From positions 310,001 to 374,000 of the forward strand of contig NHNW01000016.1 of the NCBI GenBank assembly GCA_002786025.1: a stretch of DNA of 64,000 nt, read 5' to 3'. The stretch is from Zasmidium citrigriseum. Its lineage: Eukaryota; Ascomycota; Dothideomycetes; Mycosphaerellales; Mycosphaerellaceae. Under the pieces are notes generated by a model that saw only the letters and a program-made list of their open reading frames with translations, was not told the origin of the DNA and ran no database searches. Position numbers and translations under genes: made by a program. Numbering within the stretch: position 1 is the stretch's first letter; each line of letters opens with the position of its first letter. Of this stretch, positions 30,269-41,758 are shown one piece after another.

Positions 30269-32541
30269 TCAATCGACATCATCCAGCTCGCCATGGACCT
30301 CCTCGCTAGTCTCCCACCAACCCTCGTCGTCTTCCTCTTGCTCGTTCGCTTGCTGGCTCGCTGCTGCCGCCGGAGTGGCTGACGTCTGGGTGGTGCTGGC
30401 CTGGCCTTGGTTCGCAGCAGGTGCTCCTGGTGCTGCTCCCGGTGCTCCTGGTACCAATCCTGCCAGCGATACACCTGGAGGTGGCAGCGGTTGTTGCGGT
30501 GGGTAAGCACCGGCACCGAAAAGAGAGAACAGACCTCCTAGACCCGGTGGCAATGGGGGCAGTGGTGGCATGTTGGCCGCTCCAGCTGGAGCCGTACCTG
30601 CCGCCGCACCAGCACCGGCCTGTGGAGCTTGTTGACCCTGCTGAGCCTGCGCACCAGGAGCAGGAGCGGGAGCAGGTGGTTGACCTGGGCCGCCAACCGG
30701 AATGGCCATGGTGAACACGCCTCCAAGACCAGCTCCACCTCCCGGCAACGGCGGCAAATTACCCAGCAGACCATTCAGTGCCATATCTTCGTAGCTCGGC
30801 ACCTGTCCACCTATGTTGTATTCCTTGATGAAGATCGGCAGCTGCTCTTGAATCTCTTCTTGTCCCTCCAGACAGATGTTGTATCCACGCTCGCCAGTTG
30901 TAACGCCTTTGGTACGGTAGTTCTTGTCGGTACGCATTGGACAGGCGTTGCGAGATGGCTTCGTCTCTGCAGGGGCCTTGCTCTTCGCCTTCTTCCTCGT
31001 CGGGGCGTCCACAGGAGGTCGATCAATCGCGGTTCCGTCGAGGTCAAGAAGGTCGGGCACGTCTTCGTCGTCGTCGTCATCATCTGCATCGGACCACTCG
31101 CTACCTTCATCATCGGTACCGTACGTCTGATCATAGTCTCCAATGAGAGAATTGAGCCATGGAGGCTCTGCCATCCCCATCTCCTCCTCATACGCATCAT
31201 CATCATCCGGCATCTCGAGAAAGAGGCACTTCTGGCCGTCTACCTGGAGATATTGCATGTGGAGGTGATTGAGCTTGGGAAGCTTCTGGAGAGCCTTCAG
31301 AATAGGCGGCCAACTTCCGTCTTTGATCTCGACCAATGTCAGGCTGATCATCTCAGCAGATGACAATCCGCAGATCAGTCCTGCCAGCGTGTTCATGTCG
31401 ACCAAAACGCCATCCAAGGTCACTTTGGTGAGGCTGCTCCACTTCGTGTTCTTGGCAAACATCCTAAGAAGGTTTCCAGACGTCGGACCGAGATCAAAGG
31501 TCAAGCACAGGTCTGAAACGTTCTTCAGCGCGGGTGCGAAGTCTTTGATAGCTTGTGCGGCACGCTCGAGGTCCCTCGAGCTCTCTTGCTTTCCCGGACG
31601 AAGACAGCGAGAGCGAACGCTCAAGTTGACATGCTGCAACTTGCAGAAGGCTTTGGATAGCTTTTGAACCATGGATGGCTTGAAATAAAAGTCTGTAGCG
31701 GGCGATATGCCGTACAAGGACTCCATGCTGGGGTTGAGGTTGGTGATGAGATGTGTGAGGGTATTAATACCACTCTCCGCGATTGCAAACATCATCATGC
31801 GGAAGACGTGAGTGAGCCAGGGGTAGTACTCGGTGGCGAAGGCCTCGTCGACGGGGCGGTAGTGCGGTGTGATACCAGTCGTACGCCTGAACTTGGCGAG
31901 CCCATGGCACTTGACAGACGAAGGCAGTGCCTTTGGGTGGTCAATGAGTAGGAGTTGCTGCAGTCGTGGTAGCGCTGAGAATGCTTCGACCAGGAGTGCC
32001 TTGTCGGTGCGGTCCTTGCGCAGTCGAGCTTGGTCGTCCTTGTAGAAGATGAAAGCCTCCCGCTCGCGAACGCCAGGCTTCCACACGCAGGTGTCGTGAT
32101 TGCAACAATTGAGCTGTCGGTCGGTGACGCTGGCTGTGATAATGTAGACCTTCTGGAGGTAATGGCGAAGCTTCTCGCTCTTTGCGATGTTGACCAACGT
32201 CTTCAGACTCTGTATGATTCATCAGCAGGTGCAAACGGCGTGAGAATGAGAAAGGTATATACCTCCGACGTGAACATGAAGCATTTGGCGCTGAGGTACT
32301 CCGTGGCGAACTCATGTAGCGATTTGGCTTCGAGGTCGCGGCAAGTCAGGCGTAGGTTGAACAAGTCGTCGGAGCCCAGCTTGACGGCGATGTTTGAAAC
32401 CAGCTCTTCGGGCAGCGTCACGAGGCTGTTCTTTGCCTCCTCCTCTTCCTCCCTGTTGGAGGATGAGGATGCCACCGCTGGAGGGGTGAGCGACGCCATG
32501 GTGGGCATATTGGCGATGGCGTCGCTGGCTCCGGCGGCCAT
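30269..32541 (-). CDS. F-box protein with acidic and Pro/Ala/Gly-rich C-terminus
   Basis: Exons 32541-32263 and 32209-30269, with a 53-nt intron, give 739 residues. After a low-complexity start, SLVTLPEELVSNIAVKLGSD near residue 40 followed by LFNLRLTCRDLEAKSL is an F-box, the Skp1-binding part of SCF ubiquitin ligases. A leucine-rich, repeat-like middle (about residues 130-400) could bind a substrate. An acidic block (DADDDDDDEDVPDLLDLDG) and a Lys-rich patch follow, then about 200 residues of Pro/Ala/Gly/Gln-rich sequence and an acidic end. The protein is probably a substrate receptor; the target is unknown. No neighbour suggests one. The gene stands tail-to-tail with the FAD monooxygenase. 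Confidence 0.8.
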
Positions 32542-34119
32542 GGTGCTTGTTGTTGTTGTTGTAAGGAGGGTGGCGGTGGTGTTTACGCGGAGTTTGTAGG
32601 TTTGCGTTTGTCAGTTGTGAGGTTGAGCTGCCTGGCGTAACAAGGCAAGGATGTGCTGCAGGGAGCCGTGACCGGGGGTGGTGGTGTTGTTGGCAGCGCT
32701 TGGAGCGCGGAACAGCCTGTCAATTCTTGCGCCGGCAGAAAGTCGGCGACCAAGATGGAAGGCAGAGGTGAAAGTGAGTGAATGACTGTGAAATGCACGT
32801 GAAGCAAACGCGACGGGCTGCCTGGAAGATCGCGTGACGTTCGAGTTCAAGTCGTACCTGCCCCATTTCACCAAATCCACACCTACCGTTGCGAAACCAC
32901 CTCATCCTCCTATCCGCCTATCATCCTACATATCCTCTACCCATATCGCCGTCAAATGATGTCGCTTACCCTGATTATGCGTGTAATGCTGCAAATGGTC
33001 CAGGTTTTCTGCCGCCCAAGCCTTCTCTGCCGCGATACGCCCATCGTCCTCGACTGTTACCCTGCGATCTATTACCGATACGCCGCATCGAGGCTGTATG
33101 TCTACAATCTGCGGCTCACGAAGAGGGAGCAGCAAGATGTGTGGCATTGAAGAAAGATTCGTCTCGTCCTTCTCGAGCAAGATTGGACTTTGCATCTTCC
33201 AATCTGCAGCTGGTTCCCCATCGCTGTCGAAGTCGTGCGAGAGTCGCCTCCAGCTTTTCCGCGGGTCTCGCAGGATGCTCTCATAGCGTTGCCCGATGTA
33301 CGGATGCGCACTCTTGACCGCTTTGAGCTGCCAGTGTTGACCAAGGTCGGTGGAAGTCCAGGAGACGAGCGACGTTGAGAGCTTGCCAGGTGGCGTCGAG
33401 GCAGTGATAGCTTTGGGAGTGTGCTTTCATCTTGCGGCCACAGAGAATATCCATTTCCAAAGGTTGCTCTTGTGCAATGTTTCTTCGACCCAAAGCCGGA
33501 CTGCTGTTACACTTGGCCAAGCGATCGGTACATCTTGATCGCACTCAAGAGTCTGCCCATGCGAATCTCGCAGTTTCCCCATCAACACAGCAATCTCAAC
33601 AGCAATGGCAATAACCTGCTATAGCCAGGATGACGGGCTGATGTCACACGAATAGCACACGCGGCAGTGAGGTTGGCAGAAGAGGATTCGCCAACCAAAA
33701 CTGGGCACGGCATCGGGTAAATCGACTCAGCCACGCGCGCAGCGAACGTTTCTGACATCCCAGCGCTTCCCCGGACCAGCTGGAGACAAGAGGATTTGCT
33801 TGAATCGCGAGTTGCATCGTTGCCATCTACTACATGTTCATCTTGGATGTGTTTCTTGCTACTTGTTTGCAGTCGTAATCGTCGTTTCGGTCGTCGAGCG
33901 GTCGCCTCGCTGCGCTGACGCCAACGCGTAAGCATCCTGCCAACCTCAACCTTCCCGCGCTCCATCCTGGCTGGTCGCCAGGGCAGTCCGTAACGCTTCT
34001 CGATCGCAAGCCCGTGCGTCTCCAGTGCACGGCCATCGTCGTCCCAACCTCTTCTGTCAGACGCAACAGACAATCCATGCGATACCTCTCACACTCCAGC
34101 GCATAGCTGCAGAACCGCC
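32542..34119. other. Gene-poor interval between divergent genes
   Basis: About 1.6 kb between the F-box gene (minus) and the PPxY membrane protein gene (plus). Open frames at 32889-33317 (plus) and 33582-34073 (minus) have no domain and Arg/Ser/Pro-rich shadow-like composition, so I left them out. Promoters of both genes lie here. Confidence 0.35.
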
Positions 34120-35671
34120 ATGCTTCTTCCCCGAGATGTTGAGGCAGCACATGTGTTTAAGCGCCAGGAGCAGTCGGAACCATCCAGTGGTTCCGGCGGA
34201 GGCTCAACCGTGATTGTCGCGGTACGAAGAGGGCAATATCATAGACTTCGAGATTGAGTTGCTGATATATTGGCAGGTTGTTGTAGTGGTTGTCGCCCTC
34301 ATCTTAATACTCGTCGTATCCTGGTACACCCTGCGGAGGCTACGCTTCAAGCACGAGAACCCGCGATATGTGCCGACAGAGTTTCTTAAGAAGAGATGGC
34401 GGAATTGGAAGCCCCGGAAACACAGCATGTCGAAGGGCAACTACAGCGCGAGGTTGCAAGAGAACTCGGATGTGCCGACACTGCAGTTGCGGAGTGAGAA
34501 TCGAAGCGCACGCACGAGCAGAGTAGATCTGCCCGATGTCGAGCGACAACAGGCACAGCAGACAACACAGGAAGGCGATGGCGTCAACCGAAATACTAGC
34601 GTGCGGTCTGTCATGACCCTGCCGACCTACTCACGGTCGGTCCGTGAGAATGAGAGGATCCTCGGACGAGAAGGCGAACGAGATGGTATAGACGTTGTCG
34701 TTGAAGCACCAGAGGGTGAAGAAGAGGAGGAAGCTAGACGAGAGGAAGAGATGGAGTCTCTTTATCAGATTAGGGTACAACGGCGAAGAGAAGTGGAAGA
34801 ACGGGAAGATCGAAGGAGGCGCAGAAGAGAGGCTAGAGCGCGAGGCGACTTTGCTGAAGTCGAACGTATCCGGCAAGAAGGCGTTACAGCAACACAGCAA
34901 AGAGACGTTACCGGCGCTTCTGCCATGATTACAGAGCATCAGGGCAAGAACAGAGATCGAAGGATCAGCAGTGTCAGCTACGCTGATGTGGGTGTTGCTC
35001 GACACGATGGCACCAGGATACGCGCAGGCTCGACAGAATCGGACAGCAGGCCACTCTTGGACTCTGCAGCCAGCATCAGCGGTGGTGCAAGTCTCAGACC
35101 CTGGACGACGAGAGAGTCGAACTTTACCCATCACCGCAACCAGTCGCAAACCGGTTCGTTCATGTCTGGAGGCTCCGACGATTCGAGTGAAATGGTCGAT
35201 CTGAGTCAAGAGCCACCATTTGGTAGAGCTGGGAGCGACTACGAGATTGTGAACCTGAATCAAGGAGGACACTCACGCAACGGCTCGGCGATGAGCACGC
35301 CCGCTGGTGGACGTAGTCGCGCATCCACGACAAACACCATGCCTGTGCGGCCTTCGGTCGATACTGCCGTTAGTGGAGATCTTGGTGAGGCTCAAATACC
35401 AAGCGCTGAGCCGCCTGAGTACGACGGAGACGGATTTGAGGAGGCACCTCCTTATACCTCGCCGATCCAACAGCGAGCGCCCTCATTGCGACTGTCTCCT
35501 ACCGAACGACCAGGGGAACAGAGAAGGTCGACCTCACCAAATGGAGCACCTCTACTTCCCGAGATTGGCCGCCTCCCGAGCATACGCATCGCTGAGGCCA
35601 CTCCAGTGAACCCTTCCGCGCCCACATTCCCTCCAACCGTAAGGGAAGAGAATCGCCACGAGGAGCTGTAA
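34120..35671 (+). CDS. Single-pass membrane protein with PPxY motifs, possible Rsp5 adaptor
   Basis: Exons 34120-34221 and 34277-35671, joined by a 55-nt phase-0 intron, give 498 residues. The intron matters: the longest open frame alone starts at TTG and would read intron sequence, whereas the spliced form gives a short Ser/Gly-rich lumenal N-terminus and then a 20-residue helix ([19 protein letters not shown]) followed by basic residues (RRLRFKH). The remainder is cytosolic and disordered: a charged Glu/Arg coiled-coil-like stretch near residues 180-230, many Ser/Thr, and near the C-terminus PPEY (residue about 412) and PPYT (about 424). PPxY motifs bind WW domains of Rsp5/Nedd4 ubiquitin ligases, so a membrane adaptor for cargo ubiquitination is inferred. 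Named family not recognised. Confidence 0.75.
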
Positions 35672-35945
35672 AGAGAAGGGAATGTAATTTGTTTAAAAGA
35701 GCGAACGAGCGAGCGAGCATTGTTAATCTGGCGTTTATGGAAAGCGAAGCACGAGACCAAGAATTTACGAGAACCCGGGAGATGTATCTGCGTTGATGAT
35801 CTGTCATGCTGATATGGTGTGGATGATAGGGGAAGTCACATACTACTTACCTTTATACTGTACATGTATACCATCGACTTAGTCGGACACAACCCAATGA
35901 CGTCCATTCGGATTCAATGATTACATTCGATCTCTATCGATCCCA

Positions 35946-36419
35946 TCACTCCCCAACATTCCCATCATAATTCTCCTTGATCGCCTTCTCCAACTCCTGG
36001 GCTTTGGCTCCCGTAACGCTGCCTTTCAGATCCCCGTCTTTGAAGATGTGGAACGAGGGCATGTGTGTTGCGCCGAGTTCTTGCGTTATGTCTATACAAT
36101 GATCAGACAACACGATCAACACAGCCCAAAGATCAGACGACGGGTAAGGCGAGAAAGAGGGCGAATACGAACCAAGAGCAACATCCGTATCGTACTTGTA
36201 GAATCTTGCTTCGGGATATTTGGCTATGAGTTGGTCGACCTTTCAACACCACGTCATCAGCTAACGAGACATATGGTTGGGGACTGCATGGGCGACGAGA
36301 CATACAAACGGAGCAATGGCTTTACACTGCGAACACCACGTCGCCGTGGCTTCGAGGATTGCGAGACCGTCGGCGTTGGAGACTTTGAGGTATTGCGGGA
36401 GGGTGGTCAGTTCTTCCAT
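35946..36419 (-). CDS. Thioredoxin with WCSQC active site
   Basis: Small redox protein of 108 residues from three exons, 36419-36306, 36239-36173 and 36091-35946; both introns are GT-AG and restore the fold. Visible marks are ATATWCSQCKAIAP near residues 24-37, the active-site region, YKYDTDVALDI, and THMPSFHIFKDG with the cis-proline. Canonical thioredoxins have WCGPC; here the pair between the cysteines is Ser-Gln, which should alter redox potential or partner choice. The length and lack of signal peptide fit a cytosolic thioredoxin. It is a lone gene. Because the spacing and all other blocks are kept, I read it as a functional variant rather than a decayed copy. The C-terminus ends NVGE. 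Confidence 0.85.
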
Positions 36420-36584
36420 AGTCAATATTAATATCTCTTGCACGGTACAGTGTTGACAAGGCCAGTCTTTCACATGCAAGACGAGTCGAAACTCCAAGTG
36501 AGGGGTCCTCCCTTGACGTCAGGTGGGTGAATGGAAACATTATGCAGACTTTTATGCAACTATTATGCAACGTCGCACAGGAAA

Positions 36585-36750
36585 GAGGGCGAGAGGGCGA
36601 GGCATGCGGTCTTTTTCTAGCGTCCGGTGTTTCTTTACCAATGGCTTTGAGGGTGTGTGGTACAGAGGAGGGCGAGAGGGCGAGACATGCGGTCTTTCTC
36701 TAGCGTCCGGTGTTTCGTCACCAATGATTGTGAGGGTGTGTGGTACAATA
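36585..36750. repeat. 83-bp tandem duplication
   Basis: Two adjacent units (36585-36667 and 36668-36750) begin GAGGGCGAGAGGGCGAG and both contain GCGTCCGGTGTTTC and GAGGGTGTGTGGTACA. I count roughly nine differences over 83 positions. A further, much weaker resemblance (GAGAGGGCGAGGATGCGG, then CCAATGAGTGTGG) is visible near 36800-36865 and may be a decayed third copy. Confidence 0.8.
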
Positions 36751-38116
36751 AGGCGTGCTCGAGGGCTGCGAATGAGATGTCTGAAGCTGGGTTGCGCGGA
36801 GCGGAGAGGGCGAGGATGCGGCCAGCCGGTGGTGTCCATCATTTGAAGGCCAATGAGTGTGGACGGATGTAGATGGCATGTATTTGGAAGAAGGGCGAGT
36901 TTAAATTCGGGACATGTGATGAGGCTGAGGGTTTTTTTGGTTCGTAATGGATGATGTCGTCGAATGAGAGATTTCAATGCAGATAAACCTTCAAGGCTTT
37001 TGGTGGAGTATCTCGTGCAGGTCATCATGGTCGATGGCGAGGCTGATCGAAGCCTTATCGAAGTCGCACCGTGCATACTTCGACTCCCTCACTCAAGCAT
37101 TGTTGGTGGTACGGTTAGATGCCCGGGCAGACCGTCACCGATCGGCAACGGTCGGCATGCCGAACGAGAAACAGCCTTTCGGCACTTCCATCCCCTCCGA
37201 CAAGGATATCCCAAACCTCACCGACAATCCGTACCTGTCAAACCAAGAACGCTCGGCCACTCTCATCCAACCAAGCCATCTCCTCATCGGAGTCAACAGC
37301 GCAATCTGCAAACTCCCCGTAGCGTCCGCAGCATCTCAACGAATCGACACTGATGTATCGATACAGACGGAGTTGACACCGAGACATACGGGAAGTAACG
37401 AGGCCCTGGGATGGTTTGCAGGGGTGATATGCCGGGGAACGACGGTACATGTACCGGACTCCTGCGGTCGACTTCATGTGGTCAAGCTTGCTGTGGATCG
37501 ATGTCCGTTGCAGTTTTTGTGACGCAGTCTTGTGCACATCGTGACGTTGGGGAGCTTGGCGTCAACGGGCGGTATGAGGATTGTGTGGTGATAGTGCATT
37601 ACGGTGAGAGGGGCGGTCTCGTCGGAGCAGCTGTGGGTAGAGTAGACCCAAGAGGTGAATGAATATCGATCCAGCTTTTGGAAAATGTTTCGTCGAAACG
37701 CTGAAGAAAGTGTTGATGGTAGGATGTAGCCGTCGAATGTGTCCAAGTTCGGTCGTTGATTAAGTTGATCTAGCGACGAGCAAAGTCCAACATGCCCAGC
37801 AGGAATCGCTTTGCAACCTGCTTTCAGATCAGCAGGTAGATGGCCTCAAACGCAGGGTCAGCATGAGGTCCAACTTGTTGCGGGGCCAAGGCGACTCAGG
37901 AAAACGATATCCGGCGAGCGAAGACTCAAGCCCACAACCCCAAACACCAAACGAAAGGCAGAGCTCACTTCCAATAGCCTCGTCTTATCCACACCTCAAA
38001 CCTTCCCGACAACCACGCTACAGTCCCCCGTTAGCCCACCTCTCCTCTCAACGAATCTCCATCACAGTCCTCTCCCCGTCGATCTACAAGCACGCAAGAG
38101 CAAGAAAGTGCCACCA

Positions 38117-38173
38117 TGCTTAAGTAAGATCTGGTTGTCCTCATGCACTCCCTGCGGCCATCCCCTAGTATCC
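38117..38173. repeat. 57-bp direct repeat, copy 1
   Basis: Begins TGCTTAAGTAAGATCTGG and continues through CTGCGGCCATCC. It matches 38294-38350 at 54 of 57 positions, with an offset of 177 bp. Outside this core the resemblance fades. Preceded here by CCACCA, so it forms a Kozak-like ATG followed by two codons and a stop. Confidence 0.8.
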
Positions 38174-38293
38174 CTCAGTGCAAAGCGAATCAGCAGCGGA
38201 CAAGGCATTTTAGATCAAAGCCTCAGCGCGGTAAGCCCCCCAGTCGGTCGATCCACCCACATTCTCCACCAAAGTAAGACAAACAATCACCCG

Positions 38294-38350
38294 TGCTTAA
38301 GTAAGATCTGGTTGTCCTCATGCACTCGCTGCGGCCATCCTCTAGCATCC
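38294..38350. repeat. 57-bp direct repeat, copy 2
   Basis: Second copy of the element at 38117-38173. Differences are C to G, C to T and T to C. Weaker similarity continues for about 25 bp on the right (CAAAGC-AATCA blocks). I see no third copy in the window. Confidence 0.8.
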
Positions 38351-39306
38351 GTTCTTCCAAAGCAAATCACATCAGAAGCAGTGGGTCGACGACGCTGGAT
38401 CTCGGTCTTGCAAAATGAAAATGATCAGCGGCTTGATGCATGCACGGCACTTCCGCAGACGCGAACTGCGCCGTTCCCATGGCCGCGGGACGGCTGGAGG
38501 AGTGTGACTGGATGCTCGTGAGCCGCGTATGCGGGACGCAGACGGTTGCTCAGTGGTTTGACGCTCGATTGAGTTCCTGACGGGACGAAGAGTTGTGTGC
38601 GAGTACCGGGATGAAGACCGGGATGGTGCTAGGGGCGAAGACCGCGTAGGGCTGGACGGCTTTGGCATGTGATGATTGAATCCATGCAATTCCGTCCGTT
38701 AACGAAGTCTCTCAGTCAGAAAATCGCGTAGGTGCTGTGACTGTTCTTCGATGCGGGTTGCCGCTTGAATCACATCATCTCACCGCGTCCTGGATGCCTT
38801 TTGTGGTGTGGCTTGCAGCAAAGTGCAGTGTTACCCATTGCGTCGGGTCAAGTAGTTGGGGGATCGGGAGAATTCGATGCCGTTCATGCCATGACTCGTG
38901 GGCAGTCGGCATGATTCTGCACAGCTTGAAAGTACCGAGGGACGTCTCCGAGGAGCTGTATCAATGAGGAATCCTCTTTATGATCAGAAGAGAACTGCGC
39001 CAGGTGCCTGCCCTCTCAAGAACTTGTATCCAAGAGACGCACTTCGCGTAGTAGGTTCAAAGTACTCACCCTCATCGAGCAAGACGCACATGCAACACGC
39101 TCATTTCGGGCAAGAACCTCAATCCCAAGAGCCCGGTGCGTGGTTCGCGTCCGCGCTGACCTATCCTGCAGCAACATATCAATACCAGAACGGGCAAAAT
39201 AGCCTTCGTATACTCGGGTCCGAGCCCTTCTGAAGAAGTGGGTGGAAGGATTCGTAGGAGCTTACAACTCTAATCCGAATGGAATGCCCCAAACAGCTCT
39301 ATAGCT

Positions 39307-41369
39307 CTATCCCGTCGCGAGAGCATGTCTAAACCTCTCCGCAAAACATCTCAAGGTCGTTTCAGACTTGGGCGACACTGGCAGCTTATCGCCGACCGCC
39401 TTTTGTGCGTGATCTTCGGTGACGAAGCCTACTTCTCCGCCATCGAGGTCTTTTCTGCTTTCTTCCTTCACCGATTTGGTTGCGCCGGATCTGACGGGAC
39501 CGTGTGCTGTCGCGGGTGTGATGAGTGTGTTGTCCATGAGCTGCTGCCATCGTGCGAGGTATGCTCCTGGGCCATATGATGTTGATTGATCGCGTTTGAT
39601 GACTGCGCTGATGCGTGCTGCGGAGGCTGAGTGGAGCTCGTCGACATATTTCTGATGTGCGTCCAGTTCTTGCTTAACGGCCTCTTGATCTTTTGCGGGA
39701 AGCTCAGAGAATGTCTTGGACATCTCTTCCTGAAGACCGCCTGTTACGACCTTATCCGAGACGACGGACTCGCTTGGGGGAGGCTTCTCATGACTTCGGA
39801 ACATCGCCGCGGCCATGTGTGCATACTCCTTCCACCAAGATGTGACCTCTTTGCCGTTCTTTGCAACTTGGTGCAAGAACTTGTGCAGGCTACCTTGATG
39901 CCGATGCAGCAGATCGACAAAAGCCTCCACAGGTGGTGGTTTCTCCTCACCTTTTGGACCCGTTGGCTTCGCGATCTTGAGCATGTCGGTCAGGAATCTT
40001 TCCAGGTCCCATAGACTGTCGCTCAGATTGACAGCCTGGTGTATGTGCCGAATGATAGGAGTGTATGCGTCGACAGCGTCCCTCACCGCAGCGGTCAGAA
40101 TGTCTGGATTCCGTTTACATAGGACGCGGATAATTTCTTGTCGATCTCGAATGGCGAGATGAAGAGACAGGTACTCCAGGGCTTTGTGGTGTTGCTCTTC
40201 CGTCATTTCCGTCGAGACTGATGAAAGGGCCAAGATCATAGCGACGATCGACATGTTCTGTTCTTGGCTTTGTCTTCGACACTCATCGTGTTCCGCTCGA
40301 CTTCGATGGATCCAATTCTTCAGCTCCTCTCGCACGTCTTTCGGCGGAGCATGCTTGTCCTTTTCAGTCTTGTCGGCGCGCTTCCTAAGATCACGCTTGT
40401 CCCAACTCAGCACCTGGTTGATGATTCTACGAAAGTGTCAGCTCGGACTTCATTACACCTGCAATGTCCATACTGCTGAAGAAGGTTCATTCCCTCGTCT
40501 GCCCCGGTCGAGAGACCAATCCAATTCGTGACAGAAGCCACACTAGCCTTGGCCAAGACAATCCTCATGACACCGCTCAGCATGGTGGCGACATTGCCTA
40601 CTTTCAATGTCTGTCGAACCAGCATGTATGGAATGAGATTGTGAACGCTCTCAATCATTCGAAGCAATGTCGGCCCCTCAGGTGATAGCACCAATGTATA
40701 ATGCATGATCGAAGCAAGACTATTCTCGTCAGCTTAATGTCTCAATCGCCAGGGCCAAAAGCTGACTTGAAAGGCCTACTTTACAACAATGAATTCATGC
40801 ATGCCTCGCACAACAGGAGGATGCTGAGTTAGATCATCCGTCTCCGCGGCTTTGGCAAACAACTTGTCAATCAATTCTCCGTAGACAATCTCCTGGATAC
40901 AGTCCTTCCACGACTGCAAAACGTCGTCTGGATTCGAGACATCGTACTCCTTGTCATGATCAATCGGCTGCTTCGGAAAGCCACCCAACGCCCCTCGAGC
41001 GGGATATTCTATCAGGGCAGAAATGGCCGTCGCGAGCGTTTTGCGGATTCCAAGAGTGCCTTTATCGTAGCTCTCACTGAGCTCAGCATCGGCGAGGTCC
41101 TGTATGAGATTATCGACCCGGCCTCGCCAGAATTCCTCGGAGACATCTCGCAAACCAGGCAATTTGAGAATGAACTTTGCAAGAAGCGACTGCAGAATAG
41201 GCGAATTCGAGGCGTTCACATCGTCCTGGAAAGGTGGGCCGTAGCTGTAGATCGCCCCCGGGGTCTTGAAGTCTTGGATCTCTTTGTAGGTCTCATGGTG
41301 GGTGAGGATGTCGAACAGCGCCCGGCTCTGCTCGGCGGTGAGCGGAGTGGCGGCGGAGGTGTCGGCCAT
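39307..41369 (-). CDS. PXB/DUF3818 protein (PX-associated), no PX domain seen
   Basis: Exons 41369-40780, 40719-40474 and 40426-39307 give 651 residues; the introns are 60 and 47 nt, phase 2 each. The N-terminus AEQSRALFDILTHHETYKEI followed by TPGAIYSYGPPFQ matches the PX-associated PXB domain of fungal sorting-nexin-like proteins. The segment SIMHYTLVLSPEGPTLLRMI onwards, through SWDKRDLRKRADK, corresponds to the DUF3818 part. In the related fungal proteins a phosphoinositide-binding PX domain usually lies between or near these parts; I do not see its RRYSDF-type motif here. A role in lipid or membrane traffic is therefore inferred from the family only. It is divergent from the EFM4-like gene with 389 bp between starts. 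Confidence 0.75.
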
Positions 41370-41758
41370 GTTGTCCGGCTACTCAGGAGTATCATGCGGC
41401 GGAGGAGATAGGTCTTGATATGTGGTTACCTTGGTGGATATGGAAGCCTCGGAGGTGTTGATGGGTCTGCCTAAAGCGTCCGGTCGCTGAAAGCTTCCAT
41501 GACGTGTGTGGGGTGAAGGGCAAGGAGGCGAGTCGACTGCTCCTACCTCTCCGTCCTCGTTTTCAATTTTGGGAACATCACATGCGATTTCGAGCATTTG
41601 TATTACCTGATGAAATGATCACAAAAAGATGCAAAAGTGCATTTCTCAGATGCAGCCAAGTTACACGCCCCTGAACACCCCTTCGGCAAGTTCCGAACAA
41701 GCGACGATGATGTGAAATTTCCGGGGGCTGGTGGTCCATCAAATTCGCCGCTGTCGAC
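41370..41758. promoter_or_regulatory. Divergent promoter region, PXB gene / EFM4
   Basis: 389 bp between two divergent start codons. No TATA box is obvious; the left part is purine-rich on the plus strand near the PXB gene. Both promoters must be here. Confidence 0.4.

Larger units (their letters stand above)
36420..39306. other. Gene-poor interval with local repeats
   Basis: About 2.9 kb without a convincing gene. It contains an 83-bp tandem duplication (36585-36750) and a pair of 57-bp direct repeats (38117-38173 and 38294-38350). A plus-strand frame at 36977-37522 (181 codons, ATG start) has mixed composition and no domain; I do not call it. Other frames are shorter. No transposase or reverse transcriptase motifs seen. 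Confidence 0.4.

Noticed and set aside
33582..34073. Minus-strand frame of 163 codons upstream of the PPxY gene
   Set aside because: Arg/Ser-rich, no domain, and it fills the likely promoter and leader of the plus-strand gene.
34214..34276. Start of the PPxY membrane protein at 34214
   Set aside because: That triplet is TTG and the segment is an intron; an upstream ATG exon at 34120-34221 splices to 34277 and restores a clean membrane helix.
36977..37522. Plus-strand frame of 181 codons in the repeat-bearing gap
   Set aside because: ATG start present, but no domain, uneven composition and no supporting context; too weak to call.
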